A stretch of DNA of 64,000 nt from Pseudomonas farris (GCF_019145235.1 NZ_JAHSTV010000002.1:62001-126000), one strand, 5' to 3'. Positions 9,671-18,160 are shown, numbered from the stretch's first letter. Numbers and translations are program-made. The notes: generated by a model not told the origin, from the letters alone.

Positions 9671-11161
9671 ATGACAAACACTCGCAGCGACTGGGAACAA
9701 CGCTTCCAGTCCCTCACACTAGAAGGCCGCGCATTCATCGACGGCCAATACCGCCCGGCACTCAGCGGCGATACGTTCGAATGCATCAGCCCGGTCGACG
9801 GCCGCTTCCTGGCGAACATCGCCAGCACCGACGAAGCCGACGCCAATGCCGCCGTGCAGGTTGCACGCCGCACATTCGAATCCGGCATCTGGGCCAAACT
9901 GCCCCCCGCCGAGCGCAAGCGCGTCCTGATTCGTTTCGCCGATCTGATTCTGCAAAACCAGGAAGAACTGGCGCTGCTCGAAACCCTCGACATGGGCAAA
10001 CCGATCAGCGATTCCATGAGCATCGACATCCCAGCGACCGCCAACGCGATTCGCTGGAGCGCCGAAGCCATCGACAAAATCTACGATGAAGTCGCCGCCA
10101 CACCCCACGACCAACTCGGCCTCATCACCCGCGAGCCGACAGGCGTGGTCGCCGCCATCGTGCCGTGGAATTTCCCGCTGATCATGGCCAGCTGGAAATT
10201 CGCCCCGGCCCTGGCGGCAGGCAATTCGTTCATCCTCAAGCCTTCAGAAAAGTCACCACTGACGGCCATCCGCATCGCGCAATTGGCCCTCGACGCCGGC
10301 ATCCCCAAAGGCGTGTTCAACGTCCTGCCGGGCTTCGGTCACACCGTCGGCAAGGCACTGGCGTTGCACATGGACGTCGACGTGCTGGCCTTCACCGGCT
10401 CGACCGCAATTGCCAAGCAACTGCTGATCTACGCCGGGCAAAGCAACATGAAACGGGTCTGGCTGGAGGCGGGCGGCAAGAGCCCGAACGTGGTGTTCGC
10501 CGATGCGCCGGATTTGCGCGCAGCAGCACAAGCAGCGGCTGGTGCGATTGCCTTCAACCAAGGCGAAGTCTGCACCGCCGGTTCGCGCTTGTTGGTGGAG
10601 CGCTCGATTCGCGAGCAGTTCATTCCGCTGCTGGTGGAAGCACTGCAAGCGTGGAAACCGGGGCATGCCCTCGATCCTGAAACCACCGTCGGCGCGGTCG
10701 TCGATAGGCGCCAATTGGACAACGTGCTGCGCTACATCCAGGTCGGCAAAGACCAGGGCGCACAACTGATCGCTGGCGGCAACCGTACCCTCGAAGGCAC
10801 CGGTGGCCTGTACGTGGAACCGGCAATTTTCGACGGCGTGACCAACGCCATGACCATCGCCCGGGAAGAGATTTTCGGCCCGGTGCTGTCGTTGATCACC
10901 TTCGACACCGCTGAAGAAGCACTGCAGATCGCCAACGACAGCATCTTCGGTCTGGCCGCCGGTGTCTGGACCAGCAACCTCAGCAAGGCCCACACCTTCG
11001 CTCGCGGTTTGCGCGCCGGTAGCGTCTGGGTCAACCAGTACGATGGCGGTGACATGACCGCGCCGTTCGGCGGGTTCAAGCAGTCGGGCAATGGCCGGGA
11101 CAAATCGCTGCATGCGTTCGACAAATACACCGAACTCAAAGCGACCTGGATCAAGCTCTAA
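9671..11161 (+). CDS. puuC: gamma-glutamyl-gamma-aminobutyraldehyde dehydrogenase
   Basis: A 496-residue NAD(P)-dependent aldehyde dehydrogenase. It has the conserved Asn in PWNFP (N167), general base E266 in LEAGGKSPN and catalytic C301 in FNQGEVCTAGS; the length is normal for the family. In this context it would oxidise gamma-glutamyl-gamma-aminobutyraldehyde, the product of PuuB, to gamma-glutamyl-GABA. The ATG at 9671 gives the usual N-terminus; the Shine-Dalgarno there is weak. It is separated from puuA by a REPIN and followed closely by puuB (52 bp). Confidence 0.9.
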   Translation: MTNTRSDWEQRFQSLTLEGRAFIDGQYRPALSGDTFECISPVDGRFLANIASTDEADANAAVQVARRTFESGIWAKLPPAERKRVLIRFADLILQNQEELALLETLDMGKPISDSMSIDIPATANAIRWSAEAIDKIYDEVAATPHDQLGLITREPTGVVAAIVPWNFPLIMASWKFAPALAAGNSFILKPSEKSPLTAIRIAQLALDAGIPKGVFNVLPGFGHTVGKALALHMDVDVLAFTGSTAIAKQLLIYAGQSNMKRVWLEAGGKSPNVVFADAPDLRAAAQAAAGAIAFNQGEVCTAGSRLLVERSIREQFIPLLVEALQAWKPGHALDPETTVGAVVDRRQLDNVLRYIQVGKDQGAQLIAGGNRTLEGTGGLYVEPAIFDGVTNAMTIAREEIFGPVLSLITFDTAEEALQIANDSIFGLAAGVWTSNLSKAHTFARGLRAGSVWVNQYDGGDMTAPFGGFKQSGNGRDKSLHAFDKYTELKATWIKL

Positions 11162-11213
11162 CACTTTTACAGCGGCGGTCGCAGGCGAGAGTTTGCGGCC
11201 ATCGGAGAAACCT

Positions 11214-12497
11214 ATGAAACAATCACATGTAAACAGCTACTACGCCGCAACCCGAAATCACACAGCTGACTTCCCAATTCTTGAAGAGCTGGTGGAATGC
11301 GACGTCTGCGTGATCGGCGCCGGCTACACTGGTCTGTCCTCGGCGCTGTTCCTCAGCGAAGCGGGTTACAGCGTCACCGTACTGGAAGCCGCCAAAGTCG
11401 GCTTCGGCGCCAGCGGTCGCAACGGCGGCCAACTGGTCAACTCCTATAGCCGCGACGTCGATGTCATTGAAGAACGCTACGGCGACAAAACCGCCGAAGT
11501 GCTTGGCAGCATGATCTTTGAAGGCGCCGACATCATCCGTTCGCGCATCAAAGAGTACGACATCAAATGCGACTACCGTCCCGGCGGCATCTTCGCAGCG
11601 CTGAACAAAAAGCAACTCAACGGCCTGGCCGAGCAAAAGAGCAGCTGGGAGCGCTACGGCAACAAAAACCTGAGAATGCTCGACGCGGCTGACATCAAGC
11701 GCGAAGTGGGTTGCGACAACTACGTCGGCGGCCTGCTCGACATGCAGGGCGGCCACATCCACCCGCTGAACCTGGCCCTCGGCGAAGCCGCCGCGATCAT
11801 CAGCCTGGGCGGCAAAATCTACGAACAGTCCGCCGCCGTGGAAATCACCTACGGCGAACCGATCACCGTGCGCACCGCCAAAGGCGTGGTGCGGGCCAAG
11901 TACCTGCTGATCGCCGGCAACGCCTACCTGCCTCAAGACCTCGACAACCGCGTCACGCGCAAAAGCATGCCCTGCGGTTCGCAAATCGTGGTCACCGAGC
12001 CGCTGTCCGAACGAGTCGCTCGCAGCCTGATCACCAACAACTACTGCGTCGAAGACTGCAACTACCTGCTCGACTACTACCGCCTCACCGCCGACAACCG
12101 CCTGCTGTACGGCGGCGGCGTGGTCTACGGCGCCCGTGAGCCCGACGACATCGAACAACTGATCAAACCAAAAATCCTCAAAACTTTCCCGCAACTCAAA
12201 GACGTGAAAATCGACTACCGCTGGACCGGCAACTTCCTGCTGACCATGTCCCGCATGCCGCAATTCGGCCGCATCGAAAAAAACGCCTACTACATGCAAG
12301 GCTACAGCGGCCACGGCGTCACCTGCTCACACCTGGCCGGCAAACTCATCTCGGAAATGATCCGCGGCGACGCCGAACGCTTCGATGCTTTCGCTTCGCT
12401 CCCGCACATGCCCATGATCGGCGGCCGCACCTTCCAGGCCCCACTCACCGCCATGGGCGCCGCGTATTACGCGCTGCGCGATCGATTCGGCATCTAA
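11214..12497 (+). CDS. puuB: gamma-glutamylputrescine oxidoreductase (FAD, DAO family)
   Basis: A 427-residue FAD-dependent amine oxidase. The N-terminal Rossmann motif VIGAGYTGLSSALFLSEAG (about 33-51) binds ADP. GFGASGRNGGQLVNSYSRD is characteristic of PuuB-type enzymes, and the C-terminal YMQGYSGHGVTCSHLAGKL closes the FAD site. It oxidises gamma-glutamylputrescine to the aldehyde. The start at 11214 has GGAG 7 bases upstream. It ends the plus-strand catabolic cluster, before two REPINs and a terminator. Confidence 0.91.
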   Translation: MKQSHVNSYYAATRNHTADFPILEELVECDVCVIGAGYTGLSSALFLSEAGYSVTVLEAAKVGFGASGRNGGQLVNSYSRDVDVIEERYGDKTAEVLGSMIFEGADIIRSRIKEYDIKCDYRPGGIFAALNKKQLNGLAEQKSSWERYGNKNLRMLDAADIKREVGCDNYVGGLLDMQGGHIHPLNLALGEAAAIISLGGKIYEQSAAVEITYGEPITVRTAKGVVRAKYLLIAGNAYLPQDLDNRVTRKSMPCGSQIVVTEPLSERVARSLITNNYCVEDCNYLLDYYRLTADNRLLYGGGVVYGAREPDDIEQLIKPKILKTFPQLKDVKIDYRWTGNFLLTMSRMPQFGRIEKNAYYMQGYSGHGVTCSHLAGKLISEMIRGDAERFDAFASLPHMPMIGGRTFQAPLTAMGAAYYALRDRFGI

Positions 12498-12616
12498 GTA
12501 GAACCTTACCGGCGGCCATCCCAAAATGTACCGCCGGCCAATGCCAGTCATGGCAGGGTACCGCTCCCACAAGGGAATTGGTGACATACACAAATTTTGC
12601 GAACAACACCAATCAA

Positions 12617-12708
12617 CTGTGGGAGCGGGCTTGCTCGCGAAAGCGGTAGCTCAGTCGCCATCAATGTTGAATGTGATGGCCTCTTCGCGAGCAAGCCCGC
12701 TCCCACAG
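12617..12708. repeat. REPIN (inverted REP doublet)
   Basis: CTGTGGGAGCGGGCTTGCTC and its inverse enclose the same loop type as the 9498 copy (GCCATCAATGTTGAATGTGATGG). It is the first of two tandem elements downstream of puuB. Confidence 0.9.
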
Positions 12709-12751
12709 AGATCCAGGTCGCACACCAAATGGGTGGTCAACCGGGACCAAA

Positions 12752-12842
12752 CTGTGGGAGCGAGCCTGCTCGCGATGAGGCCATATCAGCCGCCATCAAT
12801 ATCGCCCGATACACCCCCATCGCAAGCAGGCTCACTCCCACA
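12752..12842. repeat. variant REPIN
   Basis: CTGTGGGAGCGAGCCTGCTC on the left and the imperfect inverse ...GCAAGCAGGCTCACTCCCACA on the right. The core is GAGCCTGCTC instead of GGGCTTGCTC, so this is a second REP subtype. It lies 43 bp after the previous element. Confidence 0.85.
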
Positions 12843-12868
12843 ATTCCCGCATCTGACCGACCGGCATC

Positions 12869-12889
12869 AAGGGCCCGCCGGGCTTTTTT
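12869..12889 (+). terminator. terminator-like hairpin after the puu genes
   Basis: GGGCCC-GCC-GGGC followed by six T's. The stem is short (about four to seven pairs with a bulge), but the T-run and position after puuB and its REPINs fit rho-independent termination. Confidence 0.5.
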
Positions 12890-13044
12890 CATAGCCGTTT
12901 ATCGAACCTGCTGAGCAACACCAGCAAACGTGATTTAATACCCGCCTTCCACGGTTCCGGGACGGGAAACGGCGTAATCCGCGGCCACCAGTCGCCCGCC
13001 ACCCACCCCCATTACCCCTTAAGTATTCTTCGCATAAGGCTGTC

Positions 13045-13593
13045 ATGGACACGGGCTCACGACTCAAATTAGTACGCGAAAGCTACAAACTGTCCCAGCG
13101 CGAGCTGGCCCGGCGTAGCGGCGTCACCAATGCCACCATTTCCCTGATCGAACAGAATCGCGTCAGTCCCTCCGTCAGCTCCCTTAAAAAACTGCTCGAA
13201 GGCATCCCCATGTCCTTGGCGGACTTCTTCACCTTCGACCAACCGCCTCGCGAACACCAATACGTGTTCCGCGCCAATGAACAGCCGGATCTCGGCCGTC
13301 ATGGTCTGCGGTTGTTGCTGATTGGCGCTTCGGTACCGAGTCGGCAGATGCGGCTTTTGCGCGAGCAGTACGCGCCTGGGGCGAGTTCTGGCGAAGAACC
13401 CATCGTGCATGCTGAAGGGGAGGAGTGTGGGCTCGTAACCCGTGGCACGGTTGAGCTCACCGTTGATGGGCAGATTAGCGTGCTGAATGCCGGGGATGGG
13501 TATTACTTTCCGACGACGCTGCCGCATCGGTTTCGCAATATCGGGGCGGATGAGGCGGAGATCATTAGCGCCAACACCCCGGCTAACTTCTGA
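13045..13593 (+). CDS. puuR: XRE-cupin transcriptional regulator of putrescine catabolism
   Basis: A 182-residue regulator with an N-terminal XRE helix-turn-helix (about residues 5-60, SQRELARRSGVTNATISLIE) and a C-terminal cupin domain (about 105-180, with EECGLVTRGTVELTVDG and GDGYYFPTTLPHRF). This two-domain layout and the position after puuB match PuuR, the repressor of puu genes. The start at 13045 gives MDTGSRLKLVRESYKLS. Repression of the divergent puuD/puuA region is an inference; I could not identify an operator by eye. Confidence 0.88.
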   Translation: MDTGSRLKLVRESYKLSQRELARRSGVTNATISLIEQNRVSPSVSSLKKLLEGIPMSLADFFTFDQPPREHQYVFRANEQPDLGRHGLRLLLIGASVPSRQMRLLREQYAPGASSGEEPIVHAEGEECGLVTRGTVELTVDGQISVLNAGDGYYFPTTLPHRFRNIGADEAEIISANTPANF

Positions 13594-13616
13594 TACCGAT
13601 AGCGAACATCAAATCT

Positions 13617-13664
13617 GTAGCAGCTGCCGAAGGCTGCGTTCGGCTGCGAAGCAGTCGTAAATCC
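13617..13664. repeat. fragment of the GGCTGCGAAGCAGTCGTAAA repeat family
   Basis: TGTAGCAGCTGCCGAAGGCTGC followed by GTTCGGCTGCGAAGCAGTCGTAAA, matching part of the repeat at 3525-3680. The rest of the roughly 300-bp gap between puuR and the GNAT gene contains no recognisable gene, apart from the terminator at 13832. Confidence 0.6.
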
Positions 13665-13831
13665 GGGTACTGTTCCTAATCATTGCGCTCCACAATTGAC
13701 AACCCGGATCATCCAAAACACTATCGGCCCATGACCTACACACGCCGCATGAACATGATGTGCTCCTACATGACCGCTTCCGGCGGGCCATGAGGTCATG
13801 CGTTCACAGAATTTGACGTAATCACCCAAGG

Positions 13832-13858
13832 CCCCGCCAGAAATGGACGGGGCTTTTT
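13832..13858 (+). terminator. intrinsic terminator upstream of the GNAT gene
   Basis: GCCCCG and CGGGGC form a stem around a loop of about 11 nt and are followed by TTTTT. It ends transcription coming from puuR and insulates the downstream GNAT/isocyanide region. Confidence 0.7.
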
Positions 13859-13893
13859 AGTTCTCCGTCTACCGATGGCTAACGGAGAATGAA

Positions 13894-14433
13894 ATGTTCG
13901 AGATTAGACGCGCCACGCACAGCGATGCCCAAACGGCGTTCGACATTCGCCTTCAAGCGATACGACACCAATGCATCGGCGCCTATACCACGGAGCAAAT
14001 GCTGGCCTGGACGGCAGGAGCAGCCAAGGACGGGTATAGCGACCTGATGGATAAACACTTTTATCTGGGCTGTATTCAGGGTGAGCCGGTGGCGACAGGA
14101 ATGCTTGATTTGGAGAGGAGCGAAATCGGCGCGATCTTTGTCCTACCGAGCTTTATGCAGCGAGGCATTGGCTTGAGAGTCTTGAACTACCTTGAATGCC
14201 TGGCGCGGGATTTGGGGCTGAAGGAGGTCAATCTGGACGCCACGTTGAGCGCAGCTGACTTTTACCGGCGCTGCGGTTTCGTGGGTGACGAACCTGCTAT
14301 TTACCATTCGCCCTCCGGGCTTCAGCTGGCTTGTGTGCCGATGGTGAAAGCACTAGACAGAATTGATTGCTTCACCGACAGCAGACCCGGAGGAGCTCGT
14401 GCAGCCCGCAATATTCCTGATTGCCACGATTGA
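13894..14433 (+). CDS. GNAT family N-acetyltransferase
   Basis: A 179-residue GNAT-fold acetyltransferase. Motif A is visible as IGAIFVLPSFMQRGIGLRVLNYLE (the Q-x-x-G-x-G/A type acetyl-CoA loop is QRGIGL), followed by the LNLDATLSAADFYRRCGF motif B. The C-terminus carries about 25 extra residues after the domain. The ATG at 13894 follows GGAGAATGAA. It ends 97 bp before the isocyanide-synthase operon on the same strand; whether it belongs to that operon is unclear. Substrate unknown. Confidence 0.85.
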   Translation: MFEIRRATHSDAQTAFDIRLQAIRHQCIGAYTTEQMLAWTAGAAKDGYSDLMDKHFYLGCIQGEPVATGMLDLERSEIGAIFVLPSFMQRGIGLRVLNYLECLARDLGLKEVNLDATLSAADFYRRCGFVGDEPAIYHSPSGLQLACVPMVKALDRIDCFTDSRPGGARAARNIPDCHD

Positions 14434-14530
14434 CAGCCCTAACGACTTGTAGGAATTTAGCCGCCCGCAGGTAAGGCATATCTGCTGACGGTCAAAAAAT
14501 GGCCGTTATTCACCACACAAGGGATTGTCT

Positions 14531-15526
14531 ATGCAGGGTTCAAACACCGTTGCTCAACAGGTGTGCGGTCAGCTGGTGCACGAGCATCAGAACATCGCGC
14601 ACATGCACATTGCCCAGCAAATCCTCGAATGCCTGTTTCGACGTCGTAGCCTTGCCCCGGGGCAGGATCACGAACTTTCGTTGCAGGTGCTGGAACCCCA
14701 TCTGGCGAAAGTAATGCAGGCGGTCGAGAGCGGTCGCAAGGTCGAAATGGTCTTGCCAGCCTTTCCCGGAAAATCGCCGAGTCGCAAGAAAACCCTCAGC
14801 CATCTACCCGATCTTGCTGAACATCACGCAATCGACGAGTTACACCGCCTGTGCAATGAGATCCAGGAGATCTACGCACCGGGAGCGCTGATTCATATCT
14901 GCTCCGATGGCTATGTGTTCTCTGACTTGGTGCATGTTCCCGATGCAGACGTTAAGGCCTACACCGACGCTATCCAGGACTACGCCGAACAGCATTATCC
15001 CGGCACGTTCGCCCATTTCGATCTCAGGGATGCCTATCCTCCGCTTGATTGTCTGGACGCCATGCGTGAGGAAATGATGATCGAGCACGGCCAGTCATTG
15101 GTCTTGTTGCAGCAGCGCTTCAAGGATGATCCGCACATGATGTTGATGTACTGCGGCATCCATCGCTTCCTGTCCGAGGATTACTCGGGGCTCAAAGTAT
15201 TCGCCGGCATGAGTCTTAATGCGGTGAAGAAAGTCGCCAAGCCGGCCTCGCAGCGGGTGATCCAGCGCAGTGAAGCCTGGAGTGCGCTGTTACAGGCGCG
15301 CTACCCGCATTGCCTGCGCCTGTCGATTCACCCGCAACTGGCGGTGTCGACGAAAATCGGTATCCGGTTGGTGCCAACCAGTGACCTGTGGCGTACGCCC
15401 TGGCATTCGGTGGCTATCAAGCGACGGGGTGTGGTCACCCTCGAAAAACGCAGCAATGTCGATGAGCGCTACCACCGCCTGGTGTTCCGCAAGGGGCGTC
15501 CTTGTCACTACGCCAGTGCTCAATGA
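14531..15526 (+). CDS. isocyanide synthase, PvcA/DIT1 family (stand-alone)
   Basis: A 331-residue PvcA/IsnA/Dit1-type enzyme. Family members convert the amine of an amino acid (Tyr or Trp in characterised cases) to an isonitrile, with ribulose 5-phosphate supplying the carbon. Motifs: PAFPGKSPSRKKTLSHLPDLAE (residues 77-97), ICSDGYVFSDLVHVPDADV (123-141), LRLSIHPQ (262-269) and TPWHSVAIK (289-297), in the family order and at the family length. The ATG at 14531 has AAGGGA upstream; a TTG at 14525 is less likely. Its stop overlaps the next start (ATGATGG), so it is coupled to the HAD gene. Substrate cannot be read from sequence. Confidence 0.88.
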   Translation: MQGSNTVAQQVCGQLVHEHQNIAHMHIAQQILECLFRRRSLAPGQDHELSLQVLEPHLAKVMQAVESGRKVEMVLPAFPGKSPSRKKTLSHLPDLAEHHAIDELHRLCNEIQEIYAPGALIHICSDGYVFSDLVHVPDADVKAYTDAIQDYAEQHYPGTFAHFDLRDAYPPLDCLDAMREEMMIEHGQSLVLLQQRFKDDPHMMLMYCGIHRFLSEDYSGLKVFAGMSLNAVKKVAKPASQRVIQRSEAWSALLQARYPHCLRLSIHPQLAVSTKIGIRLVPTSDLWRTPWHSVAIKRRGVVTLEKRSNVDERYHRLVFRKGRPCHYASAQ

Positions 15527-16242
15527 TGGCGTCTCGGTTGCGGGTCGAAGCCGTACTCTTCGATTTGGATGGAACCTTGGTCGACACCCTGCCGGACATC
15601 ACCTGGTGCCTGAACCAAGTGTTACTCGAACACGGTTGCCCGGCGCAGACGGCGCAAACAGTGCGGGGTTACATCGGCGGCGGGGTCACGGCGATGATCG
15701 AGCAGGTTGCCGCGCGGTTTGGCATTGCCGATGCGGTCGCTATGCACCAGCGCTATGTGGCGCTGTATCAAAACAACCTTGTTCAATTTTCCCGGCCATT
15801 CAGCGGTGTGCTTGCCTTGCTTGAAGGCTGTCGCCAGTTACACGTGCCGCTGGCAATCGTGACCAACAAGACCGAGGAAATGGCCCGGCAAGTAGCCGAT
15901 GCACTGCTTCCACAGAATACCTTCGGGACGATTCTGGGGCATCGCGCGGGCAGGGCGCTCAAACCTCAGCCGGATGTGGCATGGGAAGCCGCCCGGCAGT
16001 TGTCGGTTGATCCACAACGCTGTTTGTTCATCGGCGATACCGAGATCGATCTGAAGACCGCCCGTGCTGCAGGCATGTACTCGGCGGCGGTCACTTGGGG
16101 ATATGGCCTGACCCCAACATTGCAGGCCCAGGCCCCGAACTTCTGTTGTGAACAGCCAGCCGGATTGCTGCGCATTCTGCAGCAAGTCTGCGCTACAGCG
16201 CCTGTATTCAACGAGCATGGCGACACCGTTAAATCCTATTGA
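15523..16242 (+). CDS. HAD-superfamily phosphatase, phosphoglycolate-phosphatase-like
   Basis: A 239-residue HAD hydrolase. Motif I is DLDGTLVDT with D14 (nucleophile) and D16, motif II threonine lies in VTNKT (114), K147 in LKPQP is motif III, and GDTEIDLKTA supplies D172 and D176. An alpha-helical cap lies between about 20 and 90, as in Gph/PGP subfamily members. It starts within the stop of the upstream isocyanide synthase and ends 27 bp before the fusion gene, so it is an integral part of that operon. A role on a phosphorylated pathway intermediate or by-product is inferred; the housekeeping gph is probably elsewhere. Confidence 0.88.
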   Translation: MMASRLRVEAVLFDLDGTLVDTLPDITWCLNQVLLEHGCPAQTAQTVRGYIGGGVTAMIEQVAARFGIADAVAMHQRYVALYQNNLVQFSRPFSGVLALLEGCRQLHVPLAIVTNKTEEMARQVADALLPQNTFGTILGHRAGRALKPQPDVAWEAARQLSVDPQRCLFIGDTEIDLKTARAAGMYSAAVTWGYGLTPTLQAQAPNFCCEQPAGLLRILQQVCATAPVFNEHGDTVKSY

Positions 16243-16269
16243 TACACACACTCTCAAGGAAGTTGTTCT

Positions 16270-18030
16270 ATGGAACATAGAGACGCATGGATCGCTGCCG
16301 TCAGCGATTTGCTCGCGGGCTATCTGCTCAAAGGCACGGATGATTGTTTCGACACACAAGGCAGAGCGCATCTCGCGCTACGCCTGGGGCATTACTTCGA
16401 TCAGAGCCTGCCGGTGCGTCTGGTGCTGCCAGGCTTTCCCTGCAAGTCGCCGAACGCCACTGACCAGACATTCGGCGTGTTGCCGGATTATGGCGAAGTC
16501 ATCGCCATCGAGCGCCTCGACCAACTTGGCCAAGCCATCGCCGCGTTGCACGCACCGGGCTGTGTGGTGTCGATCCTCAGTGACGGAACGACCTTCAATG
16601 ACATCGTCGGGGTGGCCGACGAGGTTCGCGAGACCTACAACCGGGCGTTGCGTGAACTGTGCACCACCCATACGATTCAGTGGGTCAGCATGGAAGACCT
16701 GTTCCCTCAGGCCCAAAGTGCCGAGTCGGTTCGCGCCAGCCTGATCAAGCAGGCCCGTCTGCCCTGGAAAAATCTTGGGGATCTGATCGAGCAGAGCCGG
16801 CACGATGAATCCCTCAGCCAGGCGCATGACCATCTCTGCAGTCACCTCTACAACGACCTGCGTCTGTGCCGTGAAGACGGGCAGAGTGAGGACGAGTACC
16901 TGCAGCAAATCAACTTCAAAGCCTACCAAATGATGTATCGAGGGCAGGCATTGAATGCGGCAGTGGATCGTTTCTTCGGCGATGACATTCGATTGTCGGT
17001 CCATCAATACAGCAATGCCGGGCCCAAATTCACCTTCGGCTTGGCCGAAGGGCTGACCCGTGTCGACAGCCCCTGGCATGCCGTGCCGGTGTGCAACATC
17101 GATGGCAGCCAGAGCCTTCGCGCACGCGCGCAGGTCGACCTCGACCACCATGTGCTGGTCACTTGGCAAGGTCGGCCGTGGCTCTACCACCAAACAGAAA
17201 ACCCGCAGGCCAAAGGCTTCGAATACGAACTGCAAAAACTTCCGCTCTTTGGCCTGGTGGTGCGAGACCCGTTGGGGCTGGGTTTCGAACGACTGTCCAC
17301 GGGCCTGCTGGAGGCACTGGTGGAAACCTTCGGTTTCGTCTGCCTCAAGGGCTGCCGCTTCGACGACCAGGACAGTTTTGCTCGCAGCTGCGAACGTTTC
17401 GGCACGCTGTACGAATGGGCCTTCGGCGCCGTGCACGTGGTCAAACCCACGGACAAACCGCAAGGCGTGGTGCACTCGCTGGAGAAAACGCCTTTGCACT
17501 GGGACTTGAACATGCTGCCCGACAGCGACGCACAGGTTCAGCGCAATCCGAAATTCTGCGCCAGCAAATTCATGCTGTATTGCAAGACAGCGCCGCAACC
17601 GGGCGAGGGCCAAACCACCATCGTCGACAGCCGAAACGTACTGCGTAAAGTCGGGCAGCAAGTCGCCCGACAATGGCAGAACGTGAACATCACCTACTAC
17701 ACCAAAATGACCTACTTCGGTGGCTCGCCGCGCATGTACAGCCTGGTGGATCATCACCCCCGCAGCGGCGAACTCATCCTGCGTTACCAAGAAGGCACCG
17801 ACTCGACACTGCAGACCCTGAGCCAGTCTGTGCAGGACCATGATGAGGAAGCTCAACAGGCGCTGCTCGAACAGGTCAACTCGCTGGTTTATGACCCGGA
17901 GTGCATGATTGCCCATCAATGGAGTGAGGGTGATCTGGTGCTGATCGACAACTATCGGACGCTGCATGGAAGGCTGCCGATGTCGGCGGGTTCTTCGTCG
18001 CGGGAGTTGTGGCGGGTGCAGGTTTACTGA
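16270..18030 (+). CDS. fusion protein: PvcA-type isocyanide synthase + PvcB/TauD-type Fe(II)/2-oxoglutarate oxygenase
   Basis: A 586-residue two-domain enzyme. Residues 1 to about 310 form a second isocyanide-synthase domain: LPGFPCKSPNATDQTFGVLPD (53-73), ILSDGTTFNDIVGVAD (102-117), IRLSVHQY (240-247) and SPWHAV (267-272). Residues about 330-586 form a TauD/PvcB-type oxygenase with the facial triad H410-x-D412 (LHWDLN) and distal H566 (LHGR), plus R578/R582 for 2-oxoglutarate. PvcB-type enzymes desaturate or decarboxylate the isonitrile amino acid. AAGGA lies upstream of the start at 16270, and a strong hairpin follows the stop. In P. aeruginosa pvcA and pvcB are separate genes, so this fusion beside a stand-alone synthase is unusual. 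Confidence 0.9.
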   Translation: MEHRDAWIAAVSDLLAGYLLKGTDDCFDTQGRAHLALRLGHYFDQSLPVRLVLPGFPCKSPNATDQTFGVLPDYGEVIAIERLDQLGQAIAALHAPGCVVSILSDGTTFNDIVGVADEVRETYNRALRELCTTHTIQWVSMEDLFPQAQSAESVRASLIKQARLPWKNLGDLIEQSRHDESLSQAHDHLCSHLYNDLRLCREDGQSEDEYLQQINFKAYQMMYRGQALNAAVDRFFGDDIRLSVHQYSNAGPKFTFGLAEGLTRVDSPWHAVPVCNIDGSQSLRARAQVDLDHHVLVTWQGRPWLYHQTENPQAKGFEYELQKLPLFGLVVRDPLGLGFERLSTGLLEALVETFGFVCLKGCRFDDQDSFARSCERFGTLYEWAFGAVHVVKPTDKPQGVVHSLEKTPLHWDLNMLPDSDAQVQRNPKFCASKFMLYCKTAPQPGEGQTTIVDSRNVLRKVGQQVARQWQNVNITYYTKMTYFGGSPRMYSLVDHHPRSGELILRYQEGTDSTLQTLSQSVQDHDEEAQQALLEQVNSLVYDPECMIAHQWSEGDLVLIDNYRTLHGRLPMSAGSSSRELWRVQVY

Positions 18031-18042
18031 TCGCTGTTGTCT

Positions 18043-18070
18043 TGCAAGGCCCTGGAGACAGGGCCTTGCA
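18043..18070. other. perfect 12-bp stem-loop after the isocyanide operon
   Basis: TGCAAGGCCCTG, a GAGA tetraloop, then CAGGGCCTTGCA. The stem is perfect but not followed by a T-run, so it looks like an RNA-stabilising or attenuating hairpin rather than a classic terminator. It starts 13 bases after the stop of the fusion gene. Confidence 0.7.
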
Positions 18071-18118
18071 GGAAATCCCCATCACTGCGCGATGAAGTCC
18101 CGAATCGCTCAAGACTAG

Positions 18119-18143
18119 AAAACCCGCAGCGACGCGGGTTTCC
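18119..18143. terminator. intrinsic terminator between convergent genes
   Basis: AAACCCGC and GCGGGTTT pair around a short AGCGAC loop, followed by CCTT. The complementary strand also carries T's after the stem, so it may serve both the isocyanide operon and the convergent DUF6124-like gene. Confidence 0.65.
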
Positions 18144-18160
18144 TTACGGCTCAAATCTGA

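Larger units (their letters stand above)
12498..13044. other. intergenic region with two REPINs and a terminator
   Basis: A 547-bp gap between puuB and puuR. It contains REPINs at 12617-12708 and 12752-12842, a short terminator-like hairpin at 12869-12889, and then the puuR leader. I see no supported gene in it. Confidence 0.7.

Noticed and set aside
10253..11164. Long antisense frame (303 aa) opposite puuC, and similar long antisense frames opposite puuA, puuB and the fusion gene
   Set aside because: Typical shadow frames of GC-rich codon usage. The sense strand encodes clear conserved enzymes, and the antisense peptides show no recognisable domain.
14525..14530. TTG at 14525 as start of the first isocyanide synthase
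   Set aside because: It adds only two residues, and the ATG at 14531 is better spaced from AAGGGA.
14434..14530. Dedicated regulator site upstream of the isocyanide operon (GACGGTC...GGCCGTT)
   Set aside because: The inverted arms are short and imperfect, and no regulator gene is adjacent, so the evidence is too weak.
16148..16744. Alternative plus-strand frame 16148-16744 spanning the HAD/fusion junction
   Set aside because: Overlaps two strongly supported genes in another frame and shows no conserved motif.
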